64,000 nucleotides of DNA. Source: Serinus canaria (taxonomy: Eukaryota; Chordata; Aves; Passeriformes; Fringillidae). Both the position numbers and the translations under genes were made by a program. Shown one piece after another: positions 26,053 to 38,700 of this stretch. How positions within the stretch are numbered: the stretch's first letter is position 1; every line of letters begins with the position of its first letter. Location: the NCBI RefSeq assembly GCF_022539315.1, contig NC_066313.1, positions 28,247,059 through 28,311,058 of the forward strand. The letters run 5' to 3'. Under the pieces are notes generated by a model. It worked only from the letters and a program-made list of their open reading frames with translations, did no database searches and was not told where the DNA came from.

Positions 26053-26933
26053 GTGCGCTCGGTTTGTTTGGGGTTTCTTTAATCCTTTCCTGTGGCATGC
26101 CACCAAAACTCAACTCTAACTTCAGAATAACTGAACCGGGAAAGCATTCCCTCATCATTTGGTAAATGCCCTACAACAACCTACGTACCTTCTCACAGAT
26201 AGGCTTTCTTATGATTTTTTTTTGTTCTATTTTTCCCCCCAAAATCATCCTCCCTAATTTACTTTAAAATTTACTACTTTAAGTACTGCTCGTCCTTTCC
26301 ACCCTCCCCAAGCGCATTTCTACGAACCATACAGAAACCGCTTTTTCCCCCCCCCTCCCCATCAGCGCTGCAGTTTTCAGCGGCCCAGTTCCCGAAGTGG
26401 CAGCGCCGGGAGCCCCTTCCCGGCGGGGGAAGCCGCCGGAGGCTCCATTGAGGATGTTCCCATCGCTTCCTTTGTACGCCTGTACCTCGCCTGTCGCACA
26501 CGAGCGGCTCTGCACCCTCCCTTCCAGCCCGTCTCCCGCAGGCACCCGCGCCAAAGCCATCGTGGAACAGCGTGTCCCGACCTGAGCGAGGCAAGAGCGG
26601 CTGCTGTTCCGCAGGGGCAGCTGGGACCGGCTTCAAATCCTCCTTCAGCTCCAGGACTTTCTGCCAAGAGAGCACCGAGCGCTGTTACTGCGCGCCTGCC
26701 CCTCGCTCCCGCCCGATCCCCACCTCCGAGCCCGCAGGGGTGGGAGCGGGGGCTGGGACGGGGGAGCTGGCGGGTCAACCTCCCGCTCAGCATCGTCGCC
26801 GCCGCCAAGTCGCACAGAAAAAAAGTTGGCGAGGAGCGGCTCCGGGGTGGGCCCGCGGGGCTCCCCCTTGCCGGTCCCGCGGCGGCGGGGAGAGGCGAAC
26901 AATGCCGGGCCGGGCGGGTGGCCGGGAGGGGAT

Positions 26934-26949
26934 GGAATGGGATGGAATG
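26934..26949 (+). promoter_or_regulatory. Tandem TEAD motifs (4-base spacer), inside intron 1 near the donor
   Basis: Two copies of GGAATG (26934-26939 and 26944-26949) lie as a direct repeat with spacer GGAT. GGAATG is the core TEAD/M-CAT site. They sit about 55 bases downstream of the exon 1 donor of TEAD4. Binding is inferred from the motif. Confidence 0.4.
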
Positions 26950-27003
26950 GGAGCGGGGGGGCAGCCGGGCCGGCGGGAGCGGAGGCACAAAGCGCACACT
27001 CAC

Positions 27004-27130
27004 CTGAGGAGCGCGGCGCGGCCGGCGGGACGGCGAGCCCGGGCGGCGGCGGGGCGGGGGGGCGGCCGGGCAGGAGTTTGGGAGGAAAAGGGAGGGTTTT
27101 TATTTCCCCTGGAGTTTGAAAGGAGGAAGT
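27004..27130 (-). other. TEAD4: Probable untranslated first exon of TEAD4 (5' end not determined)
   Basis: The exon ends at 27004 with the donor CTCCTCAG|GTGAGT on the minus strand, a near-perfect consensus. It is the best donor in the CpG island, and it lies on the correct strand upstream of the TEAD4 coding exon. The minus strand has no ATG in this exon or for several hundred bases upstream, consistent with a leader exon feeding a non-AUG start. The transcription start was not located; 27130 is a placeholder and the exon may extend farther right. Confidence 0.55.
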
Positions 27131-27132
27131 GA

Positions 27133-27147
27133 GGAATGCGAGGAATG
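27133..27147 (+). promoter_or_regulatory. Tandem TEAD motifs with 3-base spacer in the TEAD4 promoter
   Basis: GGAATG at 27133-27138 and again at 27142-27147 form a direct repeat with a 3-base spacer (CGA). This arrangement has been described for cooperative TEAD binding. It lies in the TEAD4 promoter or first exon and suggests possible self-regulation. This is a motif match only. Confidence 0.45.
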
Positions 27148-27200
27148 AGAGTTGGTATGAAATGAAGGCGGCCGAGGGAGGGAGGGACTGCCGGTTAAGG

Positions 27201-27250
27201 CAGGGGCTGGGACGGGGCTGGGAGGGGACTGGCGGGGGGCGGGGGGCAGC
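27201..27250 (+). promoter_or_regulatory. G-quadruplex-prone G-run cluster in the TEAD4 promoter
   Basis: At least six runs of three or more G separated by short loops occur here (GGGG, GGG, GGGG, GGG, GGGG, then G6). The pattern fits the usual four-run rule for quadruplex formation on the plus strand, which is the template strand for TEAD4. Confidence 0.6.
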
Positions 27251-27800
27251 GGCAGAAGGGCCGAGGCGGAGTTGGGAACAAAACCCAGCGGGGCCGGGCG
27301 CTCCTCGGCCGGGGCCGTGTGTGACCGGGGCGGAGGGAACGCGGGCAATGGCCGGAAGAGGGGCTCGCGGGGGCGGGGGAAGGAAACTCCGGGCGGGCGG
27401 CCGGGAGCAGGGGAAGGGGACGGCTCGGCAGCGCCGGGAGCGGGTGGGACGCCGCCGCCTCCAGGAATCGAGAGCAGGCACGGCGCCCGGCGCGGGAGAA
27501 CTTAGAGTGCGCGGCCCGGACGGGCCGGCCTCGGATCCCCGGGAACGCCGGCGCTTGCCTGGTGCTTTCCCTGGGGCGATGGGCCAAGCGCCCGTGAGGG
27601 CGCCCCGGCCTCGGGGACAGCCCCGCGCCGCCCGGGCAGGGACGAGGCTCCCGGGCTCCCCCGTGCGCGCCAGGCGCGGCCCGGCGGCTGCCGAGCCCCT
27701 CAGAGGCCGGCCGTGATTGCCACCCAGCACCGCGGAGCCACTGCGGATAAAACAGCCCCAGCCCCACACGGCAGCCCAGCCCAACCCGCAAAGCGGTGTC

Positions 27801-30800
27801 TCCCCGTGGCTTTTCTCAGTCGCACGTCGGAGCTGCTCCTTTCCTACCTATTCGTACAGGAATGACAGTGTGCTGCGCTAGGAAATACTGATACGAGACT
27901 TGAGAAACGCACGAGGGTTGAAAAGCCACATCCCCAAAACAAAAGCAGTAGGAAACCAGCAAGTTTAGTAAATGTAGCTACATCCTAGCAGCAGCTCGGG
28001 GAATGCAGCTGCCTCAGCAAACCAAACTTTTCCATGGCTCCGGCAGGTGATTTTGCCACAGGTGGCTGGAGGTACCTGTGAAGAGTTATAACATCGTCGG
28101 CTTTCTTGAAAACTTCAGTATATCAAAGAAACTGAGGTTTTTTGTAAGAACCCAAAGCTAAAAAAGTTACTAACTCTTTCAAATTGCAGTGAAAATTGCA
28201 GAGACCTGGAAACAGGTCCTAAATGTGTCCCAAGGCCTCAGAAACCAGATGGCAAACCCCATCAATTTCATAAAAATAAGGTTTTCTGATACAACTGTAG
28301 AAATGGAGAGTATATACAATATAAATAAGATGATGCCACAATATTCAGTGAAACGATTTTGGGGGTGTATGTTTTGTTGTTTTTTTATATAAAGCCTTGT
28401 AATTGATTAATTTAGTCACTGTTTCTATTAAGATATATTTTTAAAGCTATAATATATTTTCTATTAAGCTGTATTTTAAAAAACCACTATGTATATGAAA
28501 GGTAATTCACATATATTCAGTGGGAATTCTAGGCCAGGTCTCATAATTATGTGACTAACATTGTTTTGCTCCTATTTCCTTGCCAAACCAACACAGCTCA
28601 AAGAGAAGGAATTGAAACCTATTCCTTCCTGTGAATCATCACACAAATTGTTTGCGGGACTTCAGTCAGTTGCAGATGGAAATTCACTCAGGAGGTTTTT
28701 TAGTGGTGGGTTGTTTGGGTTTTTTTACTAGAGGTAATGCAGAGCCAAATGATTCTGCTTAGAACAGAAAGCTGAGAGAGTTGGGCAAACTTATCAGATT
28801 AATTCCCCAACCTTATTTGTACTCTATCAGAATGATTTTCTTATGCAGTTTTTAAAACAAAGCCCTTCCCCCCCCCCCCAGTAAATTAGTATTACTTTCC
28901 CTATACTAACAAAGGGCTTAATGATCAAATGATCAAAAGTTTCAGCCTCTGGAATATATTCACCCATTTACGAATACATAAATTGAACATGAAATTGAAT
29001 GTTCTAAATTAAAAGATAAATTACCATGTGTAATGATTACCATAGCCTTTACCTTAAAGCATGTTGGTGAAGTTAGTTTGCTTCTGGATCTTTCTCCCAT
29101 TTTGGAATAGAAGAAGTGACCTCCAGCTTCCAGGGAGGACATAATAATTCTATATAGAACACCTTAAAGGATGCAATGAGAAAACAGAAGCTATAGAGTG
29201 TATAGTTCAAAAGATAAGAGTTAACACTGGTACAGGATCTCTGCCTTCTTTCTGGCAGGGCTTTCAGTTGTTGCCATCTCACAGTGGGGGCCAGCTGTTT
29301 TCCATGTTAGTAAGGGAGCCCTTACACATCAGCATTGCTTTTCTACTCTTTTTCATAGCTGTATGCTGGGCCAAATTTCTCAGCCCTAGGAATACTTAAA
29401 GGACTTGCTTAATTCTGAACTAGTTCCAAACTGCAGTGGGTACAACAGTTTGATCCTGTAGTGAAGATGAGATTCCTGACTCTGCGAAAGAAAGAATCTG
29501 TGCATAGCTCTGTGTCACAGGACTACACATAAACTCTTAACTCAACTTGTAAATCATAGGGAAGGGTTTTTCTTGTCTTCTGTATCAGGAACAGGAAACC
29601 TAATTCAATGTCACCCAGAAGATTTACAGAGCTGTTAATCCCAGCAAGTGGAGGAGCACATTAATTAATTATTAGTATAGGTATAATAATTATGCTAACA
29701 GCATCAAACCTCCTGTCCTATTGCTACCAAATTCAGCAGCAAAACTTCAATGAGAGTGAGAATCAGCCCTAAAAGCACAAGAAATCACTCACTGTCTTAT
29801 ATGTTTGTAAGCCCAAGAGTCTATAGCAGCCTAAGAGCCATATCCACCTGCTAGGCTTGCCTTTAGGATTCTAATGTAATAATTTAATATGCTTCTTTAA
29901 GATCTCACTGGGATTTCTAGCATGTTACATTTGCACGTATGCAACTAATTTTACTGTGTTAAGAACAAATGCCCAGTCATGTTTCCCGCTTAATTTTCTC
30001 TCCCCTCTAAGACTAATTTGGCTCAGATAAAAATAGCAGAAAAAACAGAGGTGCTTGAAGAATAGGGCTTGTGTGTTGAGAGCCGTGCCAGTTTCTGATT
30101 ATCAGATCCATCATATCTCCTCTTATTGAAGTTCATACATCTCTCAGTGGAAATAGGAAAATATAACCACTTAACTTGATGTTCTTCCTAGCCTTGTATG
30201 ACTTCAGTACCCGATTCAGAAAACATACATTAATGTGCTTCAGCAATTGGATGGGTTCAGATGGAAGGTGGGAAAATGCAGTAAGGACCATCTCAAATGC
30301 CCTAGCTGGATGCTGGGAAAAACATTAAAAACATGGGGCAGAGAAATTGAACCAGCTTAAACAATCAAATAGAAGCCAAGAACTATAGCGTAGGATCTGA
30401 TAATATTGGGGGAGGGAGGGGGTACAAGTATTAGAGAGACTACCCTTACATTTATTCCCAGATTTCCAAGTGTATGGGAAAAATATCCAACACCACAAAG
30501 AGTGGGAACTGAGAATTACAAAGGAAAAGAGTAAGAAGACAGATGATATTCAAGAAATAGAAAGAAACTGAGGTAATAAGTCACAGAGAAGGAACAAAGT
30601 ACACCCACAAGTGACAGCAAAATAAAAACAATCATTTAGAATTAAAGACATTTCAATATATAAATTAGTTTATTTTCATTTAGATATAAAAGTTATAAAT
30701 ACAATTAATGTAAAACAGTATCTGATAAAGATGACTGAATCAGTTCATCTGTCTGCATAATTTGGACTGAGGGGCCGTGACATGATCATTTGATGTCAAG

Positions 30801-32653
30801 AAATAGCTTGAAGAGTCACTGCTGACAGGGCTAATTAAGTAAAAGGATGCTTTCTGGGCACACAGAAAATCATCTTGAATCAGAAATTAGCATCCTACCT
30901 TCAGATCACCCCAAAATAACATAAGGCAATTTCTTTCACACATTCCTAGTCAGAAAAATAATCAGACAGGTACACAAACTGACTTTCTTTCCTGGATGGG
31001 CAGAGGGAATGCAGACCCATCAGCCAAGACTTCAGAAGAGCACAGTTGGAAAGCACTGCCAGGTCTCATCCTCAGCCTGATGAGCAGGAAGGCACAAAAC
31101 AGATCCATCAGCATTCAAGTTCTCTTCACAGACTGCTTTTCTGATAAGATCATCTCAAGGAAATATCTCAGCAGCTACTGAAAAATGCTCATCTGAAAGA
31201 TACAAGAGCTGGACTTCTCAGCCTCAATTCATTATTTTACAGTTAAATACAGTATTTACTTTGTGATTATAACCAGTATTCTTTCTGGCAATATCAGAAA
31301 ACGTCTTCACAAAGTTTTGATAATTTGAAAGCACAAGTGATATCTACTGCTGCAAAGACTCCAGAGACCAAAAGCAATATATCTGCTCTTTGCAGCTTGA
31401 AACAGTTAGTCTGCTGATAAGAACAATATCCAAAGCTGGAGAACACCTAATTCTTGTCTCAGTAGAGGGACAGACTTCTCCAAACTATTGTGCATATGGG
31501 TAATAGGCAAGAAGCAGGCAAGACAGTAATTGTTCTGTGCTTCAGTACACAGAAGATGTGTGCACTGAGGCCCCCAGGCCACACCGTGCTGTAATCCACT
31601 CTGGTGAGTTAAGGCCACATGAATCAAGTGTTCCATGCTGTGACACAGTCTCCATACAGTACATCCAGTATTAAAAATGGAACATTGGAAGGACACATTG
31701 CAAAGCCTTGTGGTACAATTACAATAAACTTACTGATGCCTTTGAAAATACCTGTAATCTCTTTTTGAGGTAACTCCTTCTCATAGGCAGGTTAAAATTA
31801 TTTATACAAAATCTACTTTAATATGTCATGCCTTGAGATAATCTCACATTAAAAAAAAAACTGGTCACAAACTTATACCTAAAATGTAGCAAATTTCATA
31901 AACAGTGGCATAATTAAAAATATTTTTCATCAGTTTACAGATTCAACCAATCCGAATACTGCTTTTCAGAAGTGGTACTGTATATTGTTACAATAGTATC
32001 TTCTGCCACATTCAGCCAGATTTTATCATCCATTCACAGCCTCATTTTTCACATGGTTGGAAGTAACAGAAGTAGCAATGAATATAATATCAGCCACTGA
32101 AAAGGGAGTGTTTGAGATTTGATTGTTCTTAGTTTGGTAAAAAGACTGTCAAGGGATGGAGAGAAATTAGAATACTAAAAGGGAAATGGAGTATCAGTCT
32201 TAGCAGACAATCATTCCACAGAGTAAAAGTCTTGTATTAGAGCCAATTCCAGCTGTTCTTTTTTTACGAGTTCATCTCCCAGGCTTTGTGGAAGCTTCAA
32301 GGTAAATGAACATTTAGCCATTATGTTTTTAATTCTAGCTGCAAGGAGTTCCAATAACTGGGCTTAGCCCACTCTCATGCAGCATCTGTAAATAAGGATT
32401 CTAAAAGCAGAATCAACACCAATGACAGAAACATCACCTAGATTTCTTGCTCTTCCACAGTCCATACAGAGGCTGCTCCCAAGGTGGTCTGCTGTCAACT
32501 CCCACAATGCTCTGAAGGCTGGAATTGGTTTTCTAGTAAGCCTGCAGAAGTCTGTCCTCCATTTCCCTTCCAATATGCTCTTCATTGCTACACCTGCAAC
32601 TCTTACAAGATGTAGGGGTGGGAGTGAGTTCTGTGTTTCATGTCTGTTGCCCC
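27801..32653. other. TULP3-TEAD4 intergenic region including the TULP3 3'UTR
   Basis: No protein-coding exon is supported here. The right part, below the TULP3 stop codon, is its 3'UTR, whose end is uncertain. Possible minus-strand poly(A) signals are ATTAAA at 32333-32328 and AATAAA at 30674-30669. A run of 13 C lies near 28868-28880. The rest is AT-rich unique sequence with no repeat family I recognise. Confidence 0.6.
32328..32333 (-). terminator. TULP3: Candidate poly(A) signal (ATTAAA) for TULP3
   Basis: This is the first minus-strand ATTAAA after the TULP3 stop codon, about 320 bases downstream. AATAAA at 30674-30669 is a more distal alternative. Hexamers occur by chance in AT-rich DNA, so this is only a candidate. 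Confidence 0.3.
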
Positions 32654-32787
32654 TCATTCACAGACCAATTTACTGTCAAAGCTGGAGAGTCCAATAGCAA
32701 AAGCCTGAAGAGCACAGAGAGGGTAATTATAGTCCAGAGTGAACACATCTTCTGCTACACGACCAAACTGCATCACGATGTAGTCAG
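32654..32787 (-). CDS. TULP3: TULP3 coding exon 11 (tubby domain C-terminus and stop)
   Basis: The acceptor is TTTTCTCCCCAG at 32788 and upward. The exon starts in phase 1 and encodes [15 protein letters not shown], then [14 protein letters not shown], ending [10 protein letters not shown] and TGA at 32656-32654. This is the buried central helix and last strand of the tubby barrel. Valine replaces the near-invariant alanine three residues from the end. Confidence 0.97.
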
Positions 32788-35700
32788 CTGGGGAGAAAAG
32801 ACATTCAGAGATTAACAAATTTCACAGTGAAGCAAAAGAAAAAAAAACCAACACAACAATAAAAAAAAGCGGTGAAACTAAATCCAACCACAAACCCTCC
32901 CCACATCTGCCAGTCCCAAATATATGTGGTCGGTGTATCCATCCTTTCTCACCAGAGTGGCCTTGAAATCTGTCCTCTAGAGTGACTGATATTCTAGAAA
33001 TTATTTTTCTTCTCAAACCAAAGCTCAAACCATTATTTTGCTAGCCTGAAGGTGCTGTATTAGACCTTTTCTTTCACTTCAGGAAGTTTTCATTTGCACC
33101 CTCTTTTGCTGCAGTTATGGACAGCAGAGTCTGCATCCACCCCAGAAAAAAGGAGGCCTTATATAATTTTCCTGACAGCTCAGAAGTCCCCAGTAAGCAT
33201 GAACTAGCTTTCTTTACCCAGTTTCCCTCCCCAAGGAAGGGTGGCCTATTCCTCCCAACCCTCATGAAATAAATTAGGTTCTCCCTGTCTAAGCAAGTCC
33301 CACACACTCTCCACCAGACCAGACTCTTACGGTCATTGTCATGGACAATCTGGAAGTTCTTCACTGAGGCCTGAGTGACCCTCCCATGGAAGTTCAAAAC
33401 ATAGGATTGAGTATCATCATTCCAGACTGGAGCCTTGTTGTGCAATTCAATGAGGTTCTCTAAATTTTTGTTTTGCCATTTTGACAGCAGACCCTCATGC
33501 TCCTGTTTAGAAGAAAGGAATATTTTTATCAGATTTGGAATGGCTCTGCTTCTGAGTGCCACCTCTCGTGTGTATGCACTCTGTCACTTTATTCCCTCTT
33601 TAATGAAACACACTGATATCACTTCAACTCAGTCCTACTGAATACTTTCTGCAAGTACCAGGAAGACACTTTCATAGATTCCCAGTCCAAGCATTCCTTT
33701 TCACCCAATAAAGTAAAAAGAGTGATAGGGAAGGAAATGTGTGTACAGGAAAATTCCACAGATAATTGCCATCCTGCTGGCATGAATCCCTTCTGATAAT
33801 TTTTCTCTGATGCTGTTGCATCCAGTTTCCATTTCTAACACTGTAAACTTCGAAATAAAAGAAAATAATCCACAATTAACTGCATAGTGCCAGGCCCTGA
33901 GGTGCTCCAGTACAAAGTCCAAAGGCTGCAGTAGAATGTAAGGTTAAATATCATCCTATTTGGTCTAATGAGTGATGCTCAGTGTGAAAATCAGAGAGAA
34001 ATAAAACCAAAAAGATACAAAAAGGAAGTAAAACAGTATATTAAATTTGACAAACGATTACAAGGAGATTCACGTTGTAGTGAAACATGACATATGATTT
34101 AATTTTAAAAGTTTTGCAAGAAATAAAATCAAAACTATATATGTTAAAACTGAAGAAAAAGAGTCCAAGTTTAAGTTACTAATAGGAGAACATGCTCAGA
34201 AAACAACCTGTTCTGGAGGTCTGACTGATATGGCTATAGTATATACTTCAGTATTATACAAAATACCATAGTGGATTTTTGAGGATAACCTAAATAAAAC
34301 TTCCTGTTCGGTTTAATTACTTTTTAATTTTATCTTTATTTACTTTTTAAAAATGCAAAACAAACCCCTGAGAACTGGCACCAACTAAGTGGATTTAGAT
34401 TTAGGTGAGAAAATTAAAGGCAGACCCATGGAACCATTACTGTACTAATGGGAGAGTTGGCAACACCAACTGAAAGACAATGAATAAATGAGCACTTCCA
34501 GAGATACAATTTTTCTGACCATTCAGATTCAGATTCTCTTCCAAAAGAGATCCAATTAAATCTCTTTTCTGAGCTCTCATGACTCTCTATTTCCATTCTT
34601 GAAAACTCTTTTTCTCTGACCTCAGGAAGCACGTTCTTGTCCTACTCCTATCTACTCTCAACATGGCTGCAAATACCATTTTCTAGCTTAAAATATTGAC
34701 CATGCCTTTTGGTTGGTATCTCTTCTTTCTGCCTTTTGGTCTTCTCTCACCAAACATAAAACCCACATTAAGGGAACCTAACAATTTTCATTACACACCT
34801 TAATATACCTTCAGATACTGTTCTGTAAGCTTTTAGCTCTAATGCCTCTCATATCTATGAGAAATCCTCACTAAATAGTCACAACAAAACTCCGTCTTCT
34901 CCTTGTCCCTCCTTCTCCTTCAAGAATCCTCCTTTTCTGCTGCTCCTACAAAAAAAGCTATCAGCAATCTGATCAAAAATGTATTTATTCCCTTACTATT
35001 GCACCAGCAGTACCTAATCTGTCTATTGCCTGTCACAATCCACATCCTGGCTAAGAATGCAAGCTCCGGGGAGAAGCAAGCGTGTCCAGGGTTTATCCAG
35101 CCCTCAGCACAACAGGACCTCACCATGAGGGTGGCTTGTAGGTGCAAAAGCAACAAGGGAGTGAGAAGTAAATCATAAATAGGCCGCCCAAAGGACCTGT
35201 AAGGATACAAATACTATTCAGAAAGCTACAGATTAGGTAGAAGGCAAGAATCAATACATTTAAGCAACATTGTATTTATTCTCCAGGAGACTTGTTAAAG
35301 CCCTGGCCTGTAAAAGCCCTGATTGTCAGCCACACCCAGCCCTGTATAGGGAAGTTTTAACCTCTTCCTTCAATCTGAAACATGACCAAACTTCATAACT
35401 CACATTTCGTGGACGGATTGGAATTCGCTTATGATTCATGTTCATTCCTGGAATGATCACAGACATTTTTCTGGGACCCTTAAATCCTAAGATATTAGTT
35501 TCCTGAAAGACAAGGAAAGCCATTATTTTCAGTAAATAAGATACTTCACCTCAGAGAGGGAAAGACAGCAAAACTGAACTTGTATCACCATTTGTACTAG
35601 TTATTAGAATTTTGCTGGCGACAACTGTGGCAGCAGTTACTATTTGCAACTGTGTTTAATCACTGAGAACTGCTTTCTCTCCCTTTCTCATTTAGAGAAC

Positions 35701-38700
35701 AGTGCACAGTATAAACTAATTTGGAGTGCATTTCTTACCTACTAAAACATTTACAACAAAATTATACAAGTGTAATTTCCAGGCATAAGTTTTTTCCACC
35801 TGAGGCAGTAATGTGTTGAAATATTACTAGTGAACAAGCCTTAACTATGACAGACAGCAAAATATCTTTGACTTGACTCTGTGTTGTCTGTATATCACCA
35901 GTTAGTCTAAAACGTTTCTGAACAATGAATGATATTTTTCTTCAGGTGCTGTTATTTGTGTTTAAGAACACACCTACAATTTTCTCTCAAATCATAGTGT
36001 TTTATAATCGTTTATAAACAAACCCAGGAAGGGAAGTATTCAGCAACTATCCAAGCTTCAATCTTAAGAAGATTTTTCCAGAGTACTGAAGGAGACTGCT
36101 CCAAGTGGATTGAGTACAAAAAGCAAAGGAAAAAAGTCCTGTGTTCTCAAACCATTCATTTAACAGTATCAGCCAAAATCCAAGGGTCCATTTAAAGTGT
36201 TCTGTAACAATATCCATGATAACCTTTAAAATTCTCAAAGACCAATTAAAAGCTAGAATCTTTTAGAAGTACTGAATTGATTGGCAGAAGTGATACAGCT
36301 TCTCCTAACACATTAATGCATTTTGCAGATACAGACAAAGGTCTTTGGAGCTGCAACCTCTATTACGTCACTTCAAAAAGTCTAGGGGCATGTATAAGAA
36401 TGAGGGTACTGATTTTATTCATATTTAAACTTTACAAACTCTTATATAAGAGTTCAGAATTCTGAAAAGCTGACTTTATATTAACTGTCTGTGCTCATTC
36501 TAACACCTTGCTATGTCCAGCTAGGTAGGAAACCGAAGAATACTATATACAAAGAAAATATCTAGTAATACTTCTGTAAACAGCCTAGTACTGGAATTAT
36601 CACATCAATTTCTTCCCAAGTGCCATTAAGATGAAGAGCAAAAGCAAAAAATCAAGACACTGCTCCAATAGGCTAATGCATCTTTAAGCTTCTGTAAGGA
36701 AAGTAAAAACACCTGTGAGAAAAATAAAAATTCTTACACTTCACAGCAATTGTTTCATAGAGAACCTCAAATTTTACTCCAATTGTAGGGCTGGAATACA
36801 AAACAATGTGACATGAGAACTCTCATGTAATTCTGTAGTCTCCACAAGTGCCTCCTTACTCTGAATCCTATACTGAGGTGATTCACAAGAGCAGAAGAAC
36901 ATCTCTAAAACAGAGCTAGCAAATCACAATTTACCCTGGAACCACATCTTTACCACTAACAAGCTGCTACTGAAAGAATACCAGTTCCCTCCTATCCCTC
37001 AAAATGCCTTTGGTTCTGCACAAACTAATTATGTTTCACAGAGTACTCCCAGTTCCTTCTCAGGGTCTACCAGACACCAGCTGGGCCAGAGGCAGCTTTG
37101 TCTGGCTCCATGTAAAGCATGTGTGACTGGCCACACACTGAATCGGCCAGGAAAGAAGGTCATGAGGATGTTCGTTTAGGTGTTTATCCTACTCCTGACA
37201 TTGTTGGGGTTTTTTTTTGTCATTAAAGTTGTAAGAGTTTATCAGTGAGGCCTCTGCCTCTTGTTGAAATTTCTGGTTGAAATTGGTCACTTGGTTCCAA
37301 AGTTAAGTGGAGGAGGCTGGCAGCAGCCCGATTTTGCAAGCTGTGTTTCCTCGGTAACCAGGCACAAAGAAAGGGGCAAAAAGGGAGAGTCAGTACTTAC
37401 ATAACAAATAGCTGCGAGCTCCTGTCTTGTATGAGCCTTTTCCACTAGACTTTGTGCCTTGACTGGGTTAACACCATGGTCATAGACTGTAAATTTGGTT
37501 CCCATGAGGTTTGACCTAATGTCAGATTATGGAAAAACACAGAAAGAGAGACATCAGTAGAAAGTTTTGTCATCTTTTGAAAGTATTTGTACAACACAGC
37601 AAAAACACACATCTGCCATCTGAATCTTCCTGCTGCCAGCTCAGTAAGGAGCTTCAGTGACATGCCCATGTGAGCCTGTAACCTATCCTGGAGAAGCATC
37701 TAGACAATTTCTTCTCTGAGTTGCCACAGTGAATGGTAATGCTGAAGAAGTCTGCCAACCCAAGTGAATACAGATTATATGGAGCAGAACAATGCAAGTT
37801 CATTCTCTCTGAATTTAAACCAGATTGCCAGTCATAAACACAACTCAATTAAAATTTTTAATTTAAATTAAAAATTTAAATTTGTAAATTTTAATCAACA
37901 ATTAAAATCCTATCTCAGCTGACTGTAGTTTTCATCTGTGGCTCTCACCTGAGTTTTCCAATGAAACTTTCCCCTTTCCGAGATAAATCTGTTGGATCAA
38001 CTGATATGAGGTAATTGGATGTTTTGCTCTTCTTTCTTTTTCTCCCTGCAAGAAGGAATGTCTGGAAAAAAAAAACTTTGATCAAGACTTATGCTTTGTA
38101 AGAATGCAGAGGCATTGCTATCCAAATTGTTATCTCTCCATTTCCTGTATGCACTCCCTTTTCTCTTCTGTGCTAGTATTACTGTCTCCACAATTTTGTT
38201 CTCTTCCAAAGTGCCCAGCCTGAAATCCTCTCTCCCCATCAGATCACTTGGCAGTCTAGATTTAATGCACCTGTCCTTTCTAGTCTTCCCTCCTTTTCTT
38301 CTGGAGCAACTCAGTCTTCCTGCTCTTTTTTAACATTGAACTTTTTAATTCTTTTTCAATTTCATCTTTCACTGTATTATGGCTTTTAAACCACAATACA
38401 ATCCTAATTACATGCCAATTTCCTCCTTAGTGCCTTGGCTGAATATATGCTGTCCTCATCTGCATGATGGCTGTTCTCCACTACAGGTTTCTTATCAAAA
38501 GCTCTCCCTTGCACCAAACACATTTTTTTGGTAGGAGTACAATAGCCAAGTGTGCTGCTTCCAATACCTTTTTGTTGTCATCCCTTTCCAGATGCATGTA
38601 GTAAGTAGGGAAGAGCCCCCGATCCATTCCCTTTTTATCTCTAGTGATTCGACACTTGACACTAATTCCACGGGGTGCAGGGCGCAATGCAAAATCCTCC

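Larger units (their letters stand above)
12832..27003 (-). other. TEAD4: TEAD4 intron 1 (about 14.2 kb)
   Basis: This is the region between the probable untranslated first exon and the first coding exon. It holds the tRNA-like relic at 18.2 kb and a composite POU/SOX-like site at 18.12 kb. A 29-A run starts at 21741, a short tandem duplication lies at 25.17 kb, and there is a poly-T stretch near 26.03-26.05 kb. The last 600 bases belong to the CpG island. Additional untranslated TEAD4 exons could hide here; I could not support any. The segment 17.8-18.15 kb is richer in GC and CpG than its surroundings. Confidence 0.7.
26380..27800 (-). promoter_or_regulatory. TEAD4: CpG island and promoter of TEAD4
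   Basis: Base composition changes abruptly to very high G+C with dense CpG across about 1.4 kb, then returns to AT-rich DNA. A strong minus-strand donor (CAG followed by GTGAGT) lies inside it at 27003. This makes it the promoter and first-exon region of the minus-strand gene whose first coding exon lies 14 kb downstream. No TATA box was seen. GC boxes and long G runs are frequent. Large overlapping open frames in all directions follow from the lack of A/T-rich stop codons and are not genes. Confidence 0.8.
32788..38567 (-). other. TULP3: TULP3 introns 6-10
   Basis: The introns are 38062-38567, 37516-37948, 35503-37400, 33503-35403 and 32788-33330. Apart from a 26-bp AT palindrome at 37852-37877 I see no mobile element, RNA gene or other coding sequence in them. 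Confidence 0.75.

Noticed and set aside
26645..27784. A 379-codon open frame and several overlapping ones on both strands at 26.4-27.8 kb
   Set aside because: They lie in a CpG island with extreme G+C, which removes stop codons by composition. The predicted proteins are Pro/Arg/Gly/Ala-rich with no recognisable domain, and the best splice donor of the region lies inside them.
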